This document shows positions 39,148 to 47,553 of a stretch of 64,000 nt of DNA, one piece after another (position 1 is the first letter of the stretch; the number at the start of each line of letters is the position of its first letter). The stretch is from positions 474,640-538,639 of the forward strand of contig NZ_RBIM01000003.1 of the NCBI RefSeq assembly GCF_003634045.1, read 5' to 3'. The notes under the pieces are model-generated. The model saw nothing but the letters and a program-made list of their open reading frames with translations, had not been told where the DNA came from and searched no databases. Position numbers and translations under genes: made by a program. Origin of the DNA: Maricaulis maris (GTDB taxonomy: Bacteria; Pseudomonadota; Alphaproteobacteria; Caulobacterales; Maricaulaceae).

Positions 39148-40554
39148 ATGAGCATCCGAATTTTCCAGGCGGCCCTGACAGCTGCCAGCCTTGCCCTCCT
39201 GCCCGGCCTTGCCGGAGCCCAGGTCAGCGAACAGCCACCGATCGGCGACCCCGTCCCGTTTGAACTGCCGGAAACCACCGGCTTCACGCTCGATAACGGG
39301 CTGGAAGTGACCTTCATCCCGTTTGGCCTCGCGCCCACGGTGAATATCTCCCTGCAGGTCCGCGCCGCCAATATCGATGATGGCAGCCAGACTTTCCTCG
39401 CCGACCTGACCGGCGCCATGCTGGAGGAGGGTTCGGCCGGGCGCTCATCCGACGTGATCGCCACCGAGATTGCCGCCATGGGCGGTGCGCTCAATGTCGG
39501 GGTCGGGCGCCACACCACCAATATCAGCACCGGTGTACTCAGCCAGTACGGCCCCGATGCGGTGGCCCTTCTGGCCGACCTCGCCCTGCGCCCGAATTTC
39601 GACGACAGCGAGTTCGAACGGGTGCGGGCCAATCTGGTCCGCGATGTCGATGTCCAGCGGGCCCAGCCCGGCTCCATCGCCACCGAGGCCTATGCCCGCA
39701 TCCTGTTCGGACCCGACCACCCCTATGGCAATACCCTGCCGGGCGAAGAACAATTGCGTGGCTATGAGCTGAGCGATGTCCAGGCCTTCTACGCAACCAA
39801 TTACGGCGCCGGTCGTGCGCGGCTCTATGTTGCCGGCCATTTCGATGCGGCGGCCATGGAAGCGGCGATCCGCGACGCCTTCGGCGCTTGGGCCACGGGT
39901 GATGCCGATGCGGCGGCCGGCGCTCCGGCCAGCGGGGGTCCGATTGTCCAGCTGATTGACCGGCCCGGCGCACCGCAGACCACCATCCGCCTTGGCTTCC
40001 CTGCCATGGCGATCGGCGCCGACGATGCGCCGGCAATGACGGTGATGAACGCCCTGCTGGGCGGCTCCTTCACCTCGCGCCTGACCCGCAATCTGCGCGA
40101 GGACAAGGGCTATACCTATTCGCCGGGTTCCGGCGTGACCTGGACGATGGAGGGAGGCTATTGGACCTTCAATGCCGACGTCACGGCGGCCGACACGGCC
40201 GCCGCCCTGCGTGAGACCTTTGGCGAGATCACGCGCCTGCAAAGCGAAACGCCGCCGGCCGATGAGGCCGACGGCATGCGCAACTGGCTGGCCGGCATTT
40301 TCATCCTGCAAAACGCCTCGACAGGTGGTCTGATCGGTCAGCTCGGCCAGCGCGACCTCTACGGCTTGCCGGATGATTATCTCGACCAATATGTGCCGAA
40401 CATCCTGGCCGTCAGCGATGAGGATATCTCGCGCATGGCCCGGGACTACCTGCCCCTCGACCAGATGGTGCTGGTCCTCGTCGGTGATCTGGCGGTGATC
40501 GGTGATGATGTCCGCGCTTTGCCGGAAGTCGCCGCTGCGGAAGTGCGGGAGTAG
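39148..40554 (+). CDS. M16 peptidase-like, non-catalytic partner (pair 2)
   Basis: The product is about 468 residues, with a signal peptide (MSIRIFQAALTAASLALLPGLAGA). The M16 fold is clear (TGFTLDNGLEVTFIPFGLAPTV, then FLADLTGAMLEEG), again without HxxEH. It keeps the RxxY-type glycine-rich C-terminal region (LREDKGYTYSPGSG) better than pair 1's partner. The ATG at 39148 has GGAAGGA nine bases upstream; an ATG at 39118 overlapping the previous stop is the alternative. Confidence 0.92.
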   Translation: MSIRIFQAALTAASLALLPGLAGAQVSEQPPIGDPVPFELPETTGFTLDNGLEVTFIPFGLAPTVNISLQVRAANIDDGSQTFLADLTGAMLEEGSAGRSSDVIATEIAAMGGALNVGVGRHTTNISTGVLSQYGPDAVALLADLALRPNFDDSEFERVRANLVRDVDVQRAQPGSIATEAYARILFGPDHPYGNTLPGEEQLRGYELSDVQAFYATNYGAGRARLYVAGHFDAAAMEAAIRDAFGAWATGDADAAAGAPASGGPIVQLIDRPGAPQTTIRLGFPAMAIGADDAPAMTVMNALLGGSFTSRLTRNLREDKGYTYSPGSGVTWTMEGGYWTFNADVTAADTAAALRETFGEITRLQSETPPADEADGMRNWLAGIFILQNASTGGLIGQLGQRDLYGLPDDYLDQYVPNILAVSDEDISRMARDYLPLDQMVLVLVGDLAVIGDDVRALPEVAAAEVRE

Positions 40555-40570
40555 GGAGAGACGCTAATCG

Positions 40571-40597
40571 GCCCTTCCCCATGACATGGGGAAGGGC
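40571..40597. terminator. Palindromic hairpin between convergent genes
   Basis: Perfect 13-bp inverted repeat (GCCCTTCCCCATG / CATGGGGAAGGGC) with a single-base centre. It sits between the convergent M16 and VOC genes and probably terminates both. No strong T run follows. Its CTTCCCC core resembles the palindromes at 46.7-47.1 kb. Confidence 0.65.
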
Positions 40598-40611
40598 GTG
40601 TCTGAGGCTCC

Positions 40612-40980
40612 CTACTCAATATTCTGCGCAAACAAGATCCGGTGACCGTCCGGAGTGCGAACACCAAACTCGCGCATGCCCCAGGGCTGATCGGAGAGCC
40701 GGTGGATGATGTCGACCCCGGGGCCCTTGATTTCGTCGTGGAACGCCTTGACGTCCTCCAGCTCGACATAGGCGAAGAATTGGTGGTCGCCGAGTTGCGC
40801 CGGCGGAATGGCATCCTCACAATGACCAATCCGCAGATAGCAATTATCGCGGCGCAGGAAGGCCCAGCCTTCGACCCGCAGCCAATGCTCGAAACCGAGT
40901 TTTTCCACCCACCAGCGAGCGGTGGCTTCAAGGTCGTTGACGGCCAGTACATAGGTTGATCGCGTCACACGTGTCGTCAT
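40612..40980 (-). CDS. VOC-family (glyoxalase/bleomycin-resistance-like) protein
   Basis: The 122-residue product has the paired beta-alpha-beta-beta-beta units of the vicinal oxygen chelate fold: VLAVNDLEATARWWVEKLGFE, then HQFFAYVELEDVKAFHDE, then VRTPDGHRILFAQ. Metal or substrate specificity is unclear. The ATG at 40980 has AAAGGAGC upstream. It is convergent with the last M16 gene and divergent from the methyltransferase gene 61 bases away. Confidence 0.88.
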   Translation of the reverse strand: MTTRVTRSTYVLAVNDLEATARWWVEKLGFEHWLRVEGWAFLRRDNCYLRIGHCEDAIPPAQLGDHQFFAYVELEDVKAFHDEIKGPGVDIIHRLSDQPWGMREFGVRTPDGHRILFAQNIE

Positions 40981-41041
40981 GGCTTGCTCCTTTGGCCCGA
41001 GCCGCCTACCGGATGGTCTGGCCATACTGACAGGAAGCGCC

Positions 41042-41701
41042 ATGTCCGCCAGCCCCCGACTCGATGATCCCCACGCCTTCATCCGCGCCCACACCGCGTT
41101 GATGGCGCCGCCATTGGTGCCGGAAGTGACGCTGCATCTCGCCGTCGAGACGGTGGCGATCTGGGAACAGACCGAGGAAGCGCTGGGCGAGATGGGCCTG
41201 CCGCCGCCGTTTTGGGCCTTTGCCTGGGCCGGCGGACAGGCGCTGGCGCGCTATTGTCTCGACAATCCGGACATCGTCGCCGGCAAGCGCGTGCTGGATT
41301 TTGCCGCCGGCGGCGCGGTGTCGGGGATTGCCGCCATGAAGGCCGGCGCCGCAGCAGTCGAGGCCTGCGAGCTGGATACTTTCGCCATCGCGGCAATCGA
41401 GACCAATGCCCGGGCCAACGGCGTGGCGCTGACCACACGGCTGGGCGATCTGGTCGGCACGGATGATGGCTGGGATGTGGTGCTGGCCGGCGACGTCTTC
41501 TACGAGGCCGGATCGGCGCGTATGATCGGTGGCTGGCTGGAAGCGCTCAATGCCCGCGGCGCGACCGTGCTGATCGGCGATCCCGGTCGTTCCTTCCTGC
41601 CCCAGGACAAGCTGGAGCGGCTAGCTGAATACACCGTCCCGGTCACAAGGGACCTGGAAGACCGCGAAGTCAGGCAGGCCAAGGTCTGGAAATACCGCTG
41701 A
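41042..41701 (+). CDS. ETFB-lysine-type protein methyltransferase (METTL20-like)
   Basis: The 219-residue class I methyltransferase has the family start PPFWAFAWAGGQALARY, the AdoMet site RVLDFAAGGAVSGIAAMKAGA, a CELDTFA acidic residue, and VVLAGDVFYE. This matches bacterial METTL20-like enzymes that methylate the electron-transfer flavoprotein beta subunit. The exact target here is inferred. AGGAAG precedes the ATG at 41042. Confidence 0.85.
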   Translation: MSASPRLDDPHAFIRAHTALMAPPLVPEVTLHLAVETVAIWEQTEEALGEMGLPPPFWAFAWAGGQALARYCLDNPDIVAGKRVLDFAAGGAVSGIAAMKAGAAAVEACELDTFAIAAIETNARANGVALTTRLGDLVGTDDGWDVVLAGDVFYEAGSARMIGGWLEALNARGATVLIGDPGRSFLPQDKLERLAEYTVPVTRDLEDREVRQAKVWKYR

Positions 41702-41740
41702 CGCTCCCCTCGCCCGCAGAATCAAATCACTATCGCTGTC

Positions 41741-42172
41741 ATGGCCCGCGCTCGCGCCGTTGACCGGCGATTATTCCTGCTGCTCGAGATTGCCGCCCGG
41801 AAGCTCAACCGGGACGCCGATGCACGCCTGAAGTCGGTCGCCGGCGTGACCTCGGCCCAGGCCGCCGTGCTCTTCCTGCTGGCCCGTCGTGGCGAGCGCC
41901 GGATGGGCGATATCGGCGAGACCCTGTCGCTCAACCCGCCGGCCGTGACCGGCCTCGTCAACCGGATGGACGCGCTCGGCTTGGTCACCAAGACCGCCTC
42001 GACAACCGACAAACGGTCCTCGGTCGTCTCGCTGACCGAAAAAGGCCGCGCCCTCGGTGATACGGCGGATCATATCCTGCGCGATTTCAACGGTGAGCTG
42101 GAAAGCCGGCTCGGCGAAGATGATGCCGACATGCTGCACCGCGTTCTGACCCGTCTCGCCGTCAATATCTGA
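41741..42172 (+). CDS. MarR-family transcriptional regulator
   Basis: The 143-residue winged-helix regulator has the MarR pattern: VTSAQAAVLFLLARRGE, the recognition region LSLNPPAVTGLVNRMDALGLV and the wing KTASTTDKRSSVVSLTEKG. It is 153 bases upstream of the enoyl-CoA hydratase gene on the same strand. Whether it controls that gene is inference. The ligand is unknown. Confidence 0.92.
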   Translation: MARARAVDRRLFLLLEIAARKLNRDADARLKSVAGVTSAQAAVLFLLARRGERRMGDIGETLSLNPPAVTGLVNRMDALGLVTKTASTTDKRSSVVSLTEKGRALGDTADHILRDFNGELESRLGEDDADMLHRVLTRLAVNI

Positions 42173-42325
42173 ATGCCGGATCTGTATGGTCGCCATGCGG
42201 CTCGGGTGACGTTTACGTCAACTGATTCACGGTGTTCAACGCCTGTACTTTTGCTCTAGGCTCCCGCGAACCCAACAAGCCCGCCGACAAATACGAGCGG
42301 GAAAACCATCATGAGGGAGGCTCGC

Positions 42326-43105
42326 GTGAGCGAACTGGTTCTGGTCGAAACCGCGGATCGCATCCGCACCATCCGCTTCAATCGTCCGGCGAAGAAAAAC
42401 GCCCTCACCCAGGACATGTATGCCGCCGCCGCCGAGGCGCTGGAAGCAGCCGACACCGATCCGTCGGTCCGGGTCAGCATCATCACCGGTGCCGAGGGCG
42501 TGTTCACCGCCGGCAATGACATTGTCGATTTCACCCAGCGTCCGCCGGATTTCAACGAGCAGCATGATACGCCGCCGGTTCGCCGCTTCATGATGGCATT
42601 GCTGAACGCGCAAAAGCCCGTTGTGGCGGCCGTTGACGGTCTCGCGATCGGGATCGGCGTGACCATGCTTCTGCATTGCGACCTCGTCGTCGCCTCGAGC
42701 CGCGCCATCTTCAAGACGCCTTTCGTCGATCTGGCCCTGGCGCCGGAATTCGCCTCATCCCAGCTCATGCCGCGCATTTTCGGCCATGCCGTCGCCGCCG
42801 AACTCCTGCTGCTCGGCGAGACCTGGGATGCGACACGCGCCCGCGAGACCGGCCTGGTCAATCGCGTTACCGAGCCGGACAAGATGGACGAAACGGCCCG
42901 CTTCATGGCCGCCATCCTCGCCGCCAAGGCGCCGACCTCGCTGAAAGCCTCCAAGGCGCTGATGCGTCAGCCAGCCGAGAGCATTGAGGCCCGCATGGAC
43001 CGTGAGAACGCGATCTTCGCCTCGCAATTGCAATCGCCGGAATTTGCCGAGGCGGCGGCCGCCTTCCTGGAACGCCGCGCACCGGATTTCGACAAGCTGG
43101 GCTGA
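42326..43105 (+). CDS. Enoyl-CoA hydratase/isomerase family protein
   Basis: A crotonase of about 259 residues: RIRTIRFNRPAKKNALTQDMY, the oxyanion segment TGAEGVFTAGNDIVDF, then AVDGLAIGIGVTMLLHCDLVVAS and FVDLALAPEFASSQLMPR. It acts in acyl-CoA beta-oxidation or a related route. The start is set at GTG 42326, five bases after GGGAGG; an ATG at 42311 lacks a ribosome site. It is 35 bases before the serine hydrolase gene. Confidence 0.92.
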   Translation: MSELVLVETADRIRTIRFNRPAKKNALTQDMYAAAAEALEAADTDPSVRVSIITGAEGVFTAGNDIVDFTQRPPDFNEQHDTPPVRRFMMALLNAQKPVVAAVDGLAIGIGVTMLLHCDLVVASSRAIFKTPFVDLALAPEFASSQLMPRIFGHAVAAELLLLGETWDATRARETGLVNRVTEPDKMDETARFMAAILAAKAPTSLKASKALMRQPAESIEARMDRENAIFASQLQSPEFAEAAAAFLERRAPDFDKLG

Positions 43106-43140
43106 CGCGCCGGGCAACGGGACAGGACTTGGGGGAATTC

Positions 43141-44520
43141 ATGACCAAGCGCATCATACTGGGCGGCGTCGCCGCGCTCATCGCCGGCGGGCTTGTCGCC
43201 CTCAACCTGTCGCCGCTGGGCCGGATCTACCTGCCAGCCGGCACCGGCATCGTTGCCAAACAGGTCTGCTCGCAAACCTTTGTCGCCGGGCTCGATCCGG
43301 ACCACGCCAAGACGATCTATATCGACCCTTTGCTTGGCGCCGCGGCCGGCCTGATCAGCCATGATCTCGACCGCGAGGCGGGCGAGGTGCGCGCTTCCGT
43401 CTTCGGCCTGTTCTGGCAACAACGTGCGGTCTGGCGCGACGGGCTGGGCTGTACGCTGGTCCATGGCGGGCACGACTTCGATCGCGAGCTGAGCGTGCCG
43501 CTGACGCAGGATTTCATCCCGCTGGAACTGGATACCGCCCATCGCGACGCAAATTTCGACACCGCCGCGCTCGACACCGTCATCGCCGCCGCCTTCGACG
43601 CGCCGGGTGAGGGTTTCCGCAATACGCTCGGCGTCGCCGTACTTCACCAGGGCCGCCTCGTCGCCGAACACTACGCACCCGGCGCCAGTCGCGAGACCCG
43701 CTTCCATGGCTGGTCGATGACCAAGAGCGCCGTCACCACGCTGGCCGGCATGCTCGAACAGGACGGGCTGATCGACACCGAGGCACACGGCCAGGTGCCG
43801 GCCCTGTCTGCGGTCGATCCGGCCTATGAGGATGTCACGATCGAGGACTTGCTGCGCATGTCCGGTGGCTTTGCCATCGCCGAGCTCAATGACGGTTTCG
43901 ATCCCAATTCCGACATGCTGATGACCCGGTCCGACATGCCGCTTTTCGCCGCCACGCGGGAACGGCTGCACGGCCCCGGCGAGCATTGGCAATACATGAG
44001 CGGCAATACGATCATGGCGACCGACGCCCTGCAGCGTCAGCTTGGCGACAGCCTGCCGGAACAGGTCCGTGCCCTGCGCGCCCGCCTGTTCGAACCGCTG
44101 GGCATTCATTCGGCCATCATGGAGCCGGACGAGACCGGGCATTTCCAGGGCTCGTCCTATCTCTACGCCACCGCCCATGACTGGGCCCGGCTGGCGCAGC
44201 TCTATCTTGATGACGGCGTGGTCGGTGAACGCCGGCTGCTGCCCGAAGACTGGACCGAGCGGGTCAGCACCCCGACCGAAGGGTCGAACGGGCTTTATGG
44301 CATGGGATTCTGGTTGCCCGAAGACTATGTCAACCTGCCCGAGGGCACCTACATGATGCGTGGTTTCCAGTCGCAGCTCGGCATCATCATGCCGAATGAA
44401 GACCTGGTCGTGGTGCGCTTCGGCGCCACCAATGGCGGCCCGTCGGGCAGCTATGACCTCGCTGCCGGCGTCGCGGCTGCCCTGGTCAATGCCGGCAACC
44501 CGCATGATCAGGACATGTAA
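43141..44520 (+). CDS. Serine hydrolase, beta-lactamase class C-like
   Basis: The 459-residue product starts with a signal or anchor helix (IILGGVAALIAGGLVALNL). The nucleophile motif is HGWSMTKSAVTTLAGML (SxxK), followed by DLLRMSGGF and WQYMSGNTIMA (the Tyr motif region). Such proteins are esterases, D-aminopeptidases or peptidases rather than true beta-lactamases. GGGGGA precedes the ATG at 43141; a TTG at 43129 is the alternative. It follows the enoyl-CoA hydratase closely and may be co-transcribed. Confidence 0.9.
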   Translation: MTKRIILGGVAALIAGGLVALNLSPLGRIYLPAGTGIVAKQVCSQTFVAGLDPDHAKTIYIDPLLGAAAGLISHDLDREAGEVRASVFGLFWQQRAVWRDGLGCTLVHGGHDFDRELSVPLTQDFIPLELDTAHRDANFDTAALDTVIAAAFDAPGEGFRNTLGVAVLHQGRLVAEHYAPGASRETRFHGWSMTKSAVTTLAGMLEQDGLIDTEAHGQVPALSAVDPAYEDVTIEDLLRMSGGFAIAELNDGFDPNSDMLMTRSDMPLFAATRERLHGPGEHWQYMSGNTIMATDALQRQLGDSLPEQVRALRARLFEPLGIHSAIMEPDETGHFQGSSYLYATAHDWARLAQLYLDDGVVGERRLLPEDWTERVSTPTEGSNGLYGMGFWLPEDYVNLPEGTYMMRGFQSQLGIIMPNEDLVVVRFGATNGGPSGSYDLAAGVAAALVNAGNPHDQDM

Positions 44521-44544
44521 CATCCACGCCGGTCCGGCAAGCCT

Positions 44545-44988
44545 CTAGGCCGCAACACAGAGCGGCGGCGTTGCCGCCAATGCGCCCTGCATCAGAACCG
44601 CCCGGACATGCTGGCCGACCGCAAACGGGCCGGCCCGCTTCTCGATGACGGCTGCAACCAGCGACGCATTGCCGGTTACATCATCGGCCGTTGCGACCGA
44701 CCATGTCGCGTAGGTCCGGTGCAGAACGGGGATGAATTCCAGAACCTGAAGCTGATCAAGGCGCGGATCCCGTTCAGCGCGGCTGTGCCGGTCACACAAG
44801 GCGGCGCTCTCCCCTTCCAGAACCTCGAGCAACACGCCGGAATCGGCCACCAACCCGCCCGTCAGCCCGTTCTCGACACTGGTCTGCAGGCAATTGGCCG
44901 CCAGGGATCCAAATTCACCATTGAGCGCGCCGGGGCCGATATCGAGTTGCGACCGCGCCGCGAGGACCATTCTGTGCAGCATGTGCAT
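44545..44988 (-). CDS. BLUF-like protein with degenerate flavin site
   Basis: The 147-residue protein fits the BLUF fold. The signature [19 protein letters not shown] aligns with the G(I/V)TG...F(F/L)QxLEG of blue-light FAD sensors, followed by [12 protein letters not shown] and TYATWSV. The usual N-terminal Tyr appears to be Leu, the Asn preceding GxTG is Ser, and the photoactive Gln before VLEG is Glu. It may therefore not bind FAD or photocycle. It is convergent with the serine hydrolase gene and divergent from ubiD. Confidence 0.75.
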   Translation of the reverse strand: MHMLHRMVLAARSQLDIGPGALNGEFGSLAANCLQTSVENGLTGGLVADSGVLLEVLEGESAALCDRHSRAERDPRLDQLQVLEFIPVLHRTYATWSVATADDVTGNASLVAAVIEKRAGPFAVGQHVRAVLMQGALAATPPLCVAA

Positions 44989-45184
44989 GTCCGTTCCAGA
45001 TCAGGGATGCCGCCGTCTAAACGCCAACACTGAAACTTGGTTCAATCCTTTGCGCCGCATTTGCCGCGAATTTGGTTCAAATTTTCGCAACCCGACCCAA
45101 GCGCCTGCACCTGCGACGGAAAGCGGGCTGGACTTTCAGCAGCGAAGTTGCAGTTTCGGATGCCCAACAAGCCGGAACCGACAC

Positions 45185-46693
45185 ATGGCCTATAAATCGC
45201 TCCGCGAATTCATCGATCAACTGGAAGCCGAGGGCGATCTGGTCCGCGTCACCACGCCGGTCTCGACCGAGCTGGAAATGACCGAGATCCACAAGCGCAC
45301 CTTGCATGCGGGCGGGCCGGCCATCCTGTTTGAAAATGTCATCAATGAGCGCGGCGAAAAGAGCGAAATGCCCTGCCTGGTCAACCTGTTCGGCACGGTC
45401 AAACGGGTCGCCCAGGCGGTCACGCTGGGCGGACAGGCGCGCACCACGGGTGAGGAATTGCGCGAGGTTGGCGAGTTGCTCGCCTTCCTGCGCCAGCCGG
45501 AACCGCCGCGCGGTCTCAAGGAAGCCGCCGAGCTGCTGCCCCTGGCCAAGACCGTGATGTCGATGCGGCCGAAGACCGTGAAAAAGGCGCCCTGTCAGGA
45601 CGTGGTCCTGACAGGTGACGATATCGATCTCGATCGGCTGCCGATCCAGACCTGCTGGCCCGGCGAACCGGCGCCGCTGATCACCTGGCCGCTGGTCGTC
45701 ACCAAGGGCCCGTCCGACGACAAGCAGGATGATTTCAATCTCGGCATCTACCGCATGCAAAAGCTCGGCAAGGACCGCACCCTGATGCGCTGGCTCAAGC
45801 ATCGCGGCGGCGCCCAGCATTATCAGCGCTGGAAGGATAGCAAGCCCGACCCGCTGCCCGCCGCCGTCGTGCTGGGTGCCGATCCCGGCACCATACTGGC
45901 CGCCGTCACGCCCATCCCCGACACGCTGTCGGAATACCAGTTCGCCGGCATTCTGCGCGGCAAGAAGGCCGAGCTGGTCGATTGCAAGACCATCCCGCTG
46001 AAAGTCCCCGCCGAAGCCGAGATCATCCTGGAAGGCCATGTCCTGCTGGATGAGTACGGCCCGGAAGGCCCCTATGGCGACCACACCGGCTATTATAATT
46101 CCGTCGAGCATTTTCCGGTGTTCCGGATCAGCGCGATCACCATGCGCAAGGACCCGATCTATCTGACCACCTATACCGGCCGCCCGCCGGACGAGCCGTC
46201 GGTGCTGGGCGAAGCGCTCAACGAGGTCTTCATCCCGCTTTTGCAGCAGCAATTCCCGGAAATCCTCGATTTCTGGCTGCCGCCCGAGGGCTGCTCCTAC
46301 CGCATCGCCGTTATCTCGATGAAGAAGGCCTATGCCGGCCACGCCAAGCGCGTGATGATGGGCGCCTGGTCCTTCCTCAGACAATTCATGTACACCAAAT
46401 GGATCATCGTCGTCGACGCCGACATCGACGCGCGCGACTGGAAAGACGTGATGTGGGCCGTCTCGACCCGCATGGACCCGGCCCGCGACATCGTCACCGT
46501 CGAAAACACCCCCATCGACTATCTCGACTTCGCCTCCCCGGTCTCCGGCCTCGGCTCCAAGATCGGCCTGGATGCCACCAACAAGACGGGCCATGAAACG
46601 ACGCGGGAATGGGGCGAAAAGCTGGACATGGACGATGCCACGAAGGCGCGGGTCGATGCGATCTGGGGGGAGTTGGGGATTGAGCTGGGCTGA
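45185..46693 (+). CDS. ubiD: UbiD-family prenylated-FMN decarboxylase
   Basis: The 502-residue product is Ubi[23 protein letters not shown], then [39 protein letters not shown] and [19 protein letters not shown]. It decarboxylates 3-octaprenyl-4-hydroxybenzoate using prenylated FMN, which needs a UbiX partner not seen here. The ATG at 45185 starts the conserved region; the frame is open further upstream but unlike coding sequence. About 195 bases separate it from the divergent BLUF-like gene. Confidence 0.96.
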   Translation: MAYKSLREFIDQLEAEGDLVRVTTPVSTELEMTEIHKRTLHAGGPAILFENVINERGEKSEMPCLVNLFGTVKRVAQAVTLGGQARTTGEELREVGELLAFLRQPEPPRGLKEAAELLPLAKTVMSMRPKTVKKAPCQDVVLTGDDIDLDRLPIQTCWPGEPAPLITWPLVVTKGPSDDKQDDFNLGIYRMQKLGKDRTLMRWLKHRGGAQHYQRWKDSKPDPLPAAVVLGADPGTILAAVTPIPDTLSEYQFAGILRGKKAELVDCKTIPLKVPAEAEIILEGHVLLDEYGPEGPYGDHTGYYNSVEHFPVFRISAITMRKDPIYLTTYTGRPPDEPSVLGEALNEVFIPLLQQQFPEILDFWLPPEGCSYRIAVISMKKAYAGHAKRVMMGAWSFLRQFMYTKWIIVVDADIDARDWKDVMWAVSTRMDPARDIVTVENTPIDYLDFASPVSGLGSKIGLDATNKTGHETTREWGEKLDMDDATKARVDAIWGELGIELG

Positions 46694-46712
46694 CTTCCAT
46701 CGCCTCTCGCTT

Positions 46713-46746
46713 GTCATCCCGGGCGGAGCCCTGCGTCCGGGATGAC
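46713..46746. repeat. Inverted repeat GTCATCCCGG / CCGGGATGAC
   Basis: Perfect 10-bp arms around a 14-base loop, immediately after ubiD; it could also serve as its terminator. The word is common in alphaproteobacterial intergenic repeats. Confidence 0.75.
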
Positions 46747-46780
46747 GGACTATCGCGATTGGAAAAAAACACCGCCCTCG

Positions 46781-46802
46781 CTTCTCCCCGACCGGGGAGA
46801 AG
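46781..46802. repeat. Palindrome CTTCTCCCCG / CGGGGAGAAG
   Basis: Perfect 10-bp arms with a two-base centre, followed by GATGAGGGG at about 46819-46827, the first of a repeated unit type. Confidence 0.75.
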
Positions 46803-46910
46803 TGGCCCGCAGGGCCGATGAGGGGCGGCGCGTCAGCGCCCACTAAAGACTTTCTCTGGCGCCGCTTCGCGGCGCGCCCCTCACCCCCTGCGCGCTGCCG
46901 CGCTCCGGGA

Positions 46911-46932
46911 CCTCTCCCCGGCCGGGGAGAGG
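46911..46932. repeat. Palindrome CCTCTCCCCGG / CCGGGGAGAGG
   Basis: A perfect 22-base palindrome preceded by CCCCTCACCCC, which looks like the reverse orientation of the neighbouring unit. Confidence 0.75.
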
Positions 46933-46957
46933 CGGGTTATCCCTGTTGTGCACCCTT

Positions 46958-46977
46958 CCTTCTCCCTTGGGAGAAGG
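46958..46977. repeat. Palindrome CCTTCTCCC / GGGAGAAGG
   Basis: Perfect nine-bp arms with a TT centre, followed by GTGCCGCGAAGCGGCGGATGAGGGG-type sequence, a frequent intergenic repeat module. Confidence 0.75.
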
Positions 46978-47041
46978 TGCCGCGAAGCGGCGGATGAGGG
47001 GGATTCCTTCTGCAGTCACCGGGACTTACCCCTCACCCTGG

Positions 47042-47061
47042 CCCTCTCCCCGGGGAGAGGG
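47042..47061. repeat. Palindrome CCCTCTCCCC / GGGGAGAGGG
   Basis: A perfect 20-base palindrome preceded by CCCCTCACCCTGG, in the same orientation as the 46911 unit. Confidence 0.75.
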
Positions 47062-47316
47062 AAAGCGTTCCGCGCTAAAAAAATCACAAAACTTGTCCCC
47101 GCCCGTCAAACCTGGCGGATAATCCCCCTGTCCCGCGCTACTCGAGGCCCGGATTGGTGATCCGGGGGCGTTGGGAGTACGGAGCTCGTCCGGTTGCCTG
47201 GAAACACCGCCAGACCAACCCGGCGTGGCCATCGGCAGGACGGCGGCACAAAGCTCGACCGTTTGTTCCTGTCGGTTTCGAGACGGGACCCGCAAGGGAC
47301 CTGACCAAATCTCCGT

Positions 47317-47382
47317 GTGCGAGGTGCCCCCGGCGCCACCCACAAAACTTACATAGCTAGGCACCGGCAAGGCACCTCGCAC
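47317..47382. repeat. Long two-step hairpin
   Basis: Outer arms GTGCGAGGTGCC (47317-47328) and GGCACCTCGCAC (47371-47382) are perfect over 12 bp. Inside, CCGGCGCC pairs with GGCACCGG with one mismatch, leaving a loop of about 22 bases. It is much longer than needed for termination and lies apart from the palindrome cluster. Confidence 0.7.
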
Positions 47383-47553
47383 CCCTCAACTGCTCATACC
47401 GCCAGGTGGAAACGCCATGGCGCGGACGGGCTTGTCACCCATCCTTCAACTCATGACAGAGGAACCGCCATGCAAGGTCGTCTCCCTGACCGCATATCCG
47501 GGAATTCCGCATCGGCGCTCACGCGCCGCCGGCCGGTCAGGGAGGCGCTTGGC

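Larger units (their letters stand above)
46694..47553. other. Non-coding island of palindromic repeats
   Basis: 860 bases between the convergent ubiD and LOG genes with no credible protein gene. The first 370 bases contain at least five near-perfect palindromes separated by shared words such as GATGAGGGG and CCCTCACCC. The rest holds a long hairpin at 47317-47382 and unrecognised sequence. The palindrome types are of the kind that recurs in intergenic spaces of many Alphaproteobacteria. Short open frames here are on both strands and show no family signal. Confidence 0.8.

Noticed and set aside
34743-40554. Mobile element duplication
   Set aside because: No transposase or terminal repeats flank the two M16 pairs; simple tandem gene duplication explains them.
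44545-44988. Functional blue-light photoreceptor
   Set aside because: Fold yes, but the Tyr, Asn and Gln needed for flavin photochemistry appear replaced, so I call it BLUF-like only.
46958-47061. CRISPR array
   Set aside because: The repeats are palindromes of differing sequence and spacing, not regular direct repeats with unique spacers; no cas genes are near.
47317-47382. SRP RNA, 6S RNA, tmRNA or RNase P RNA
   Set aside because: None of the hallmark conserved motifs of these RNAs is visible in either strand of the region.
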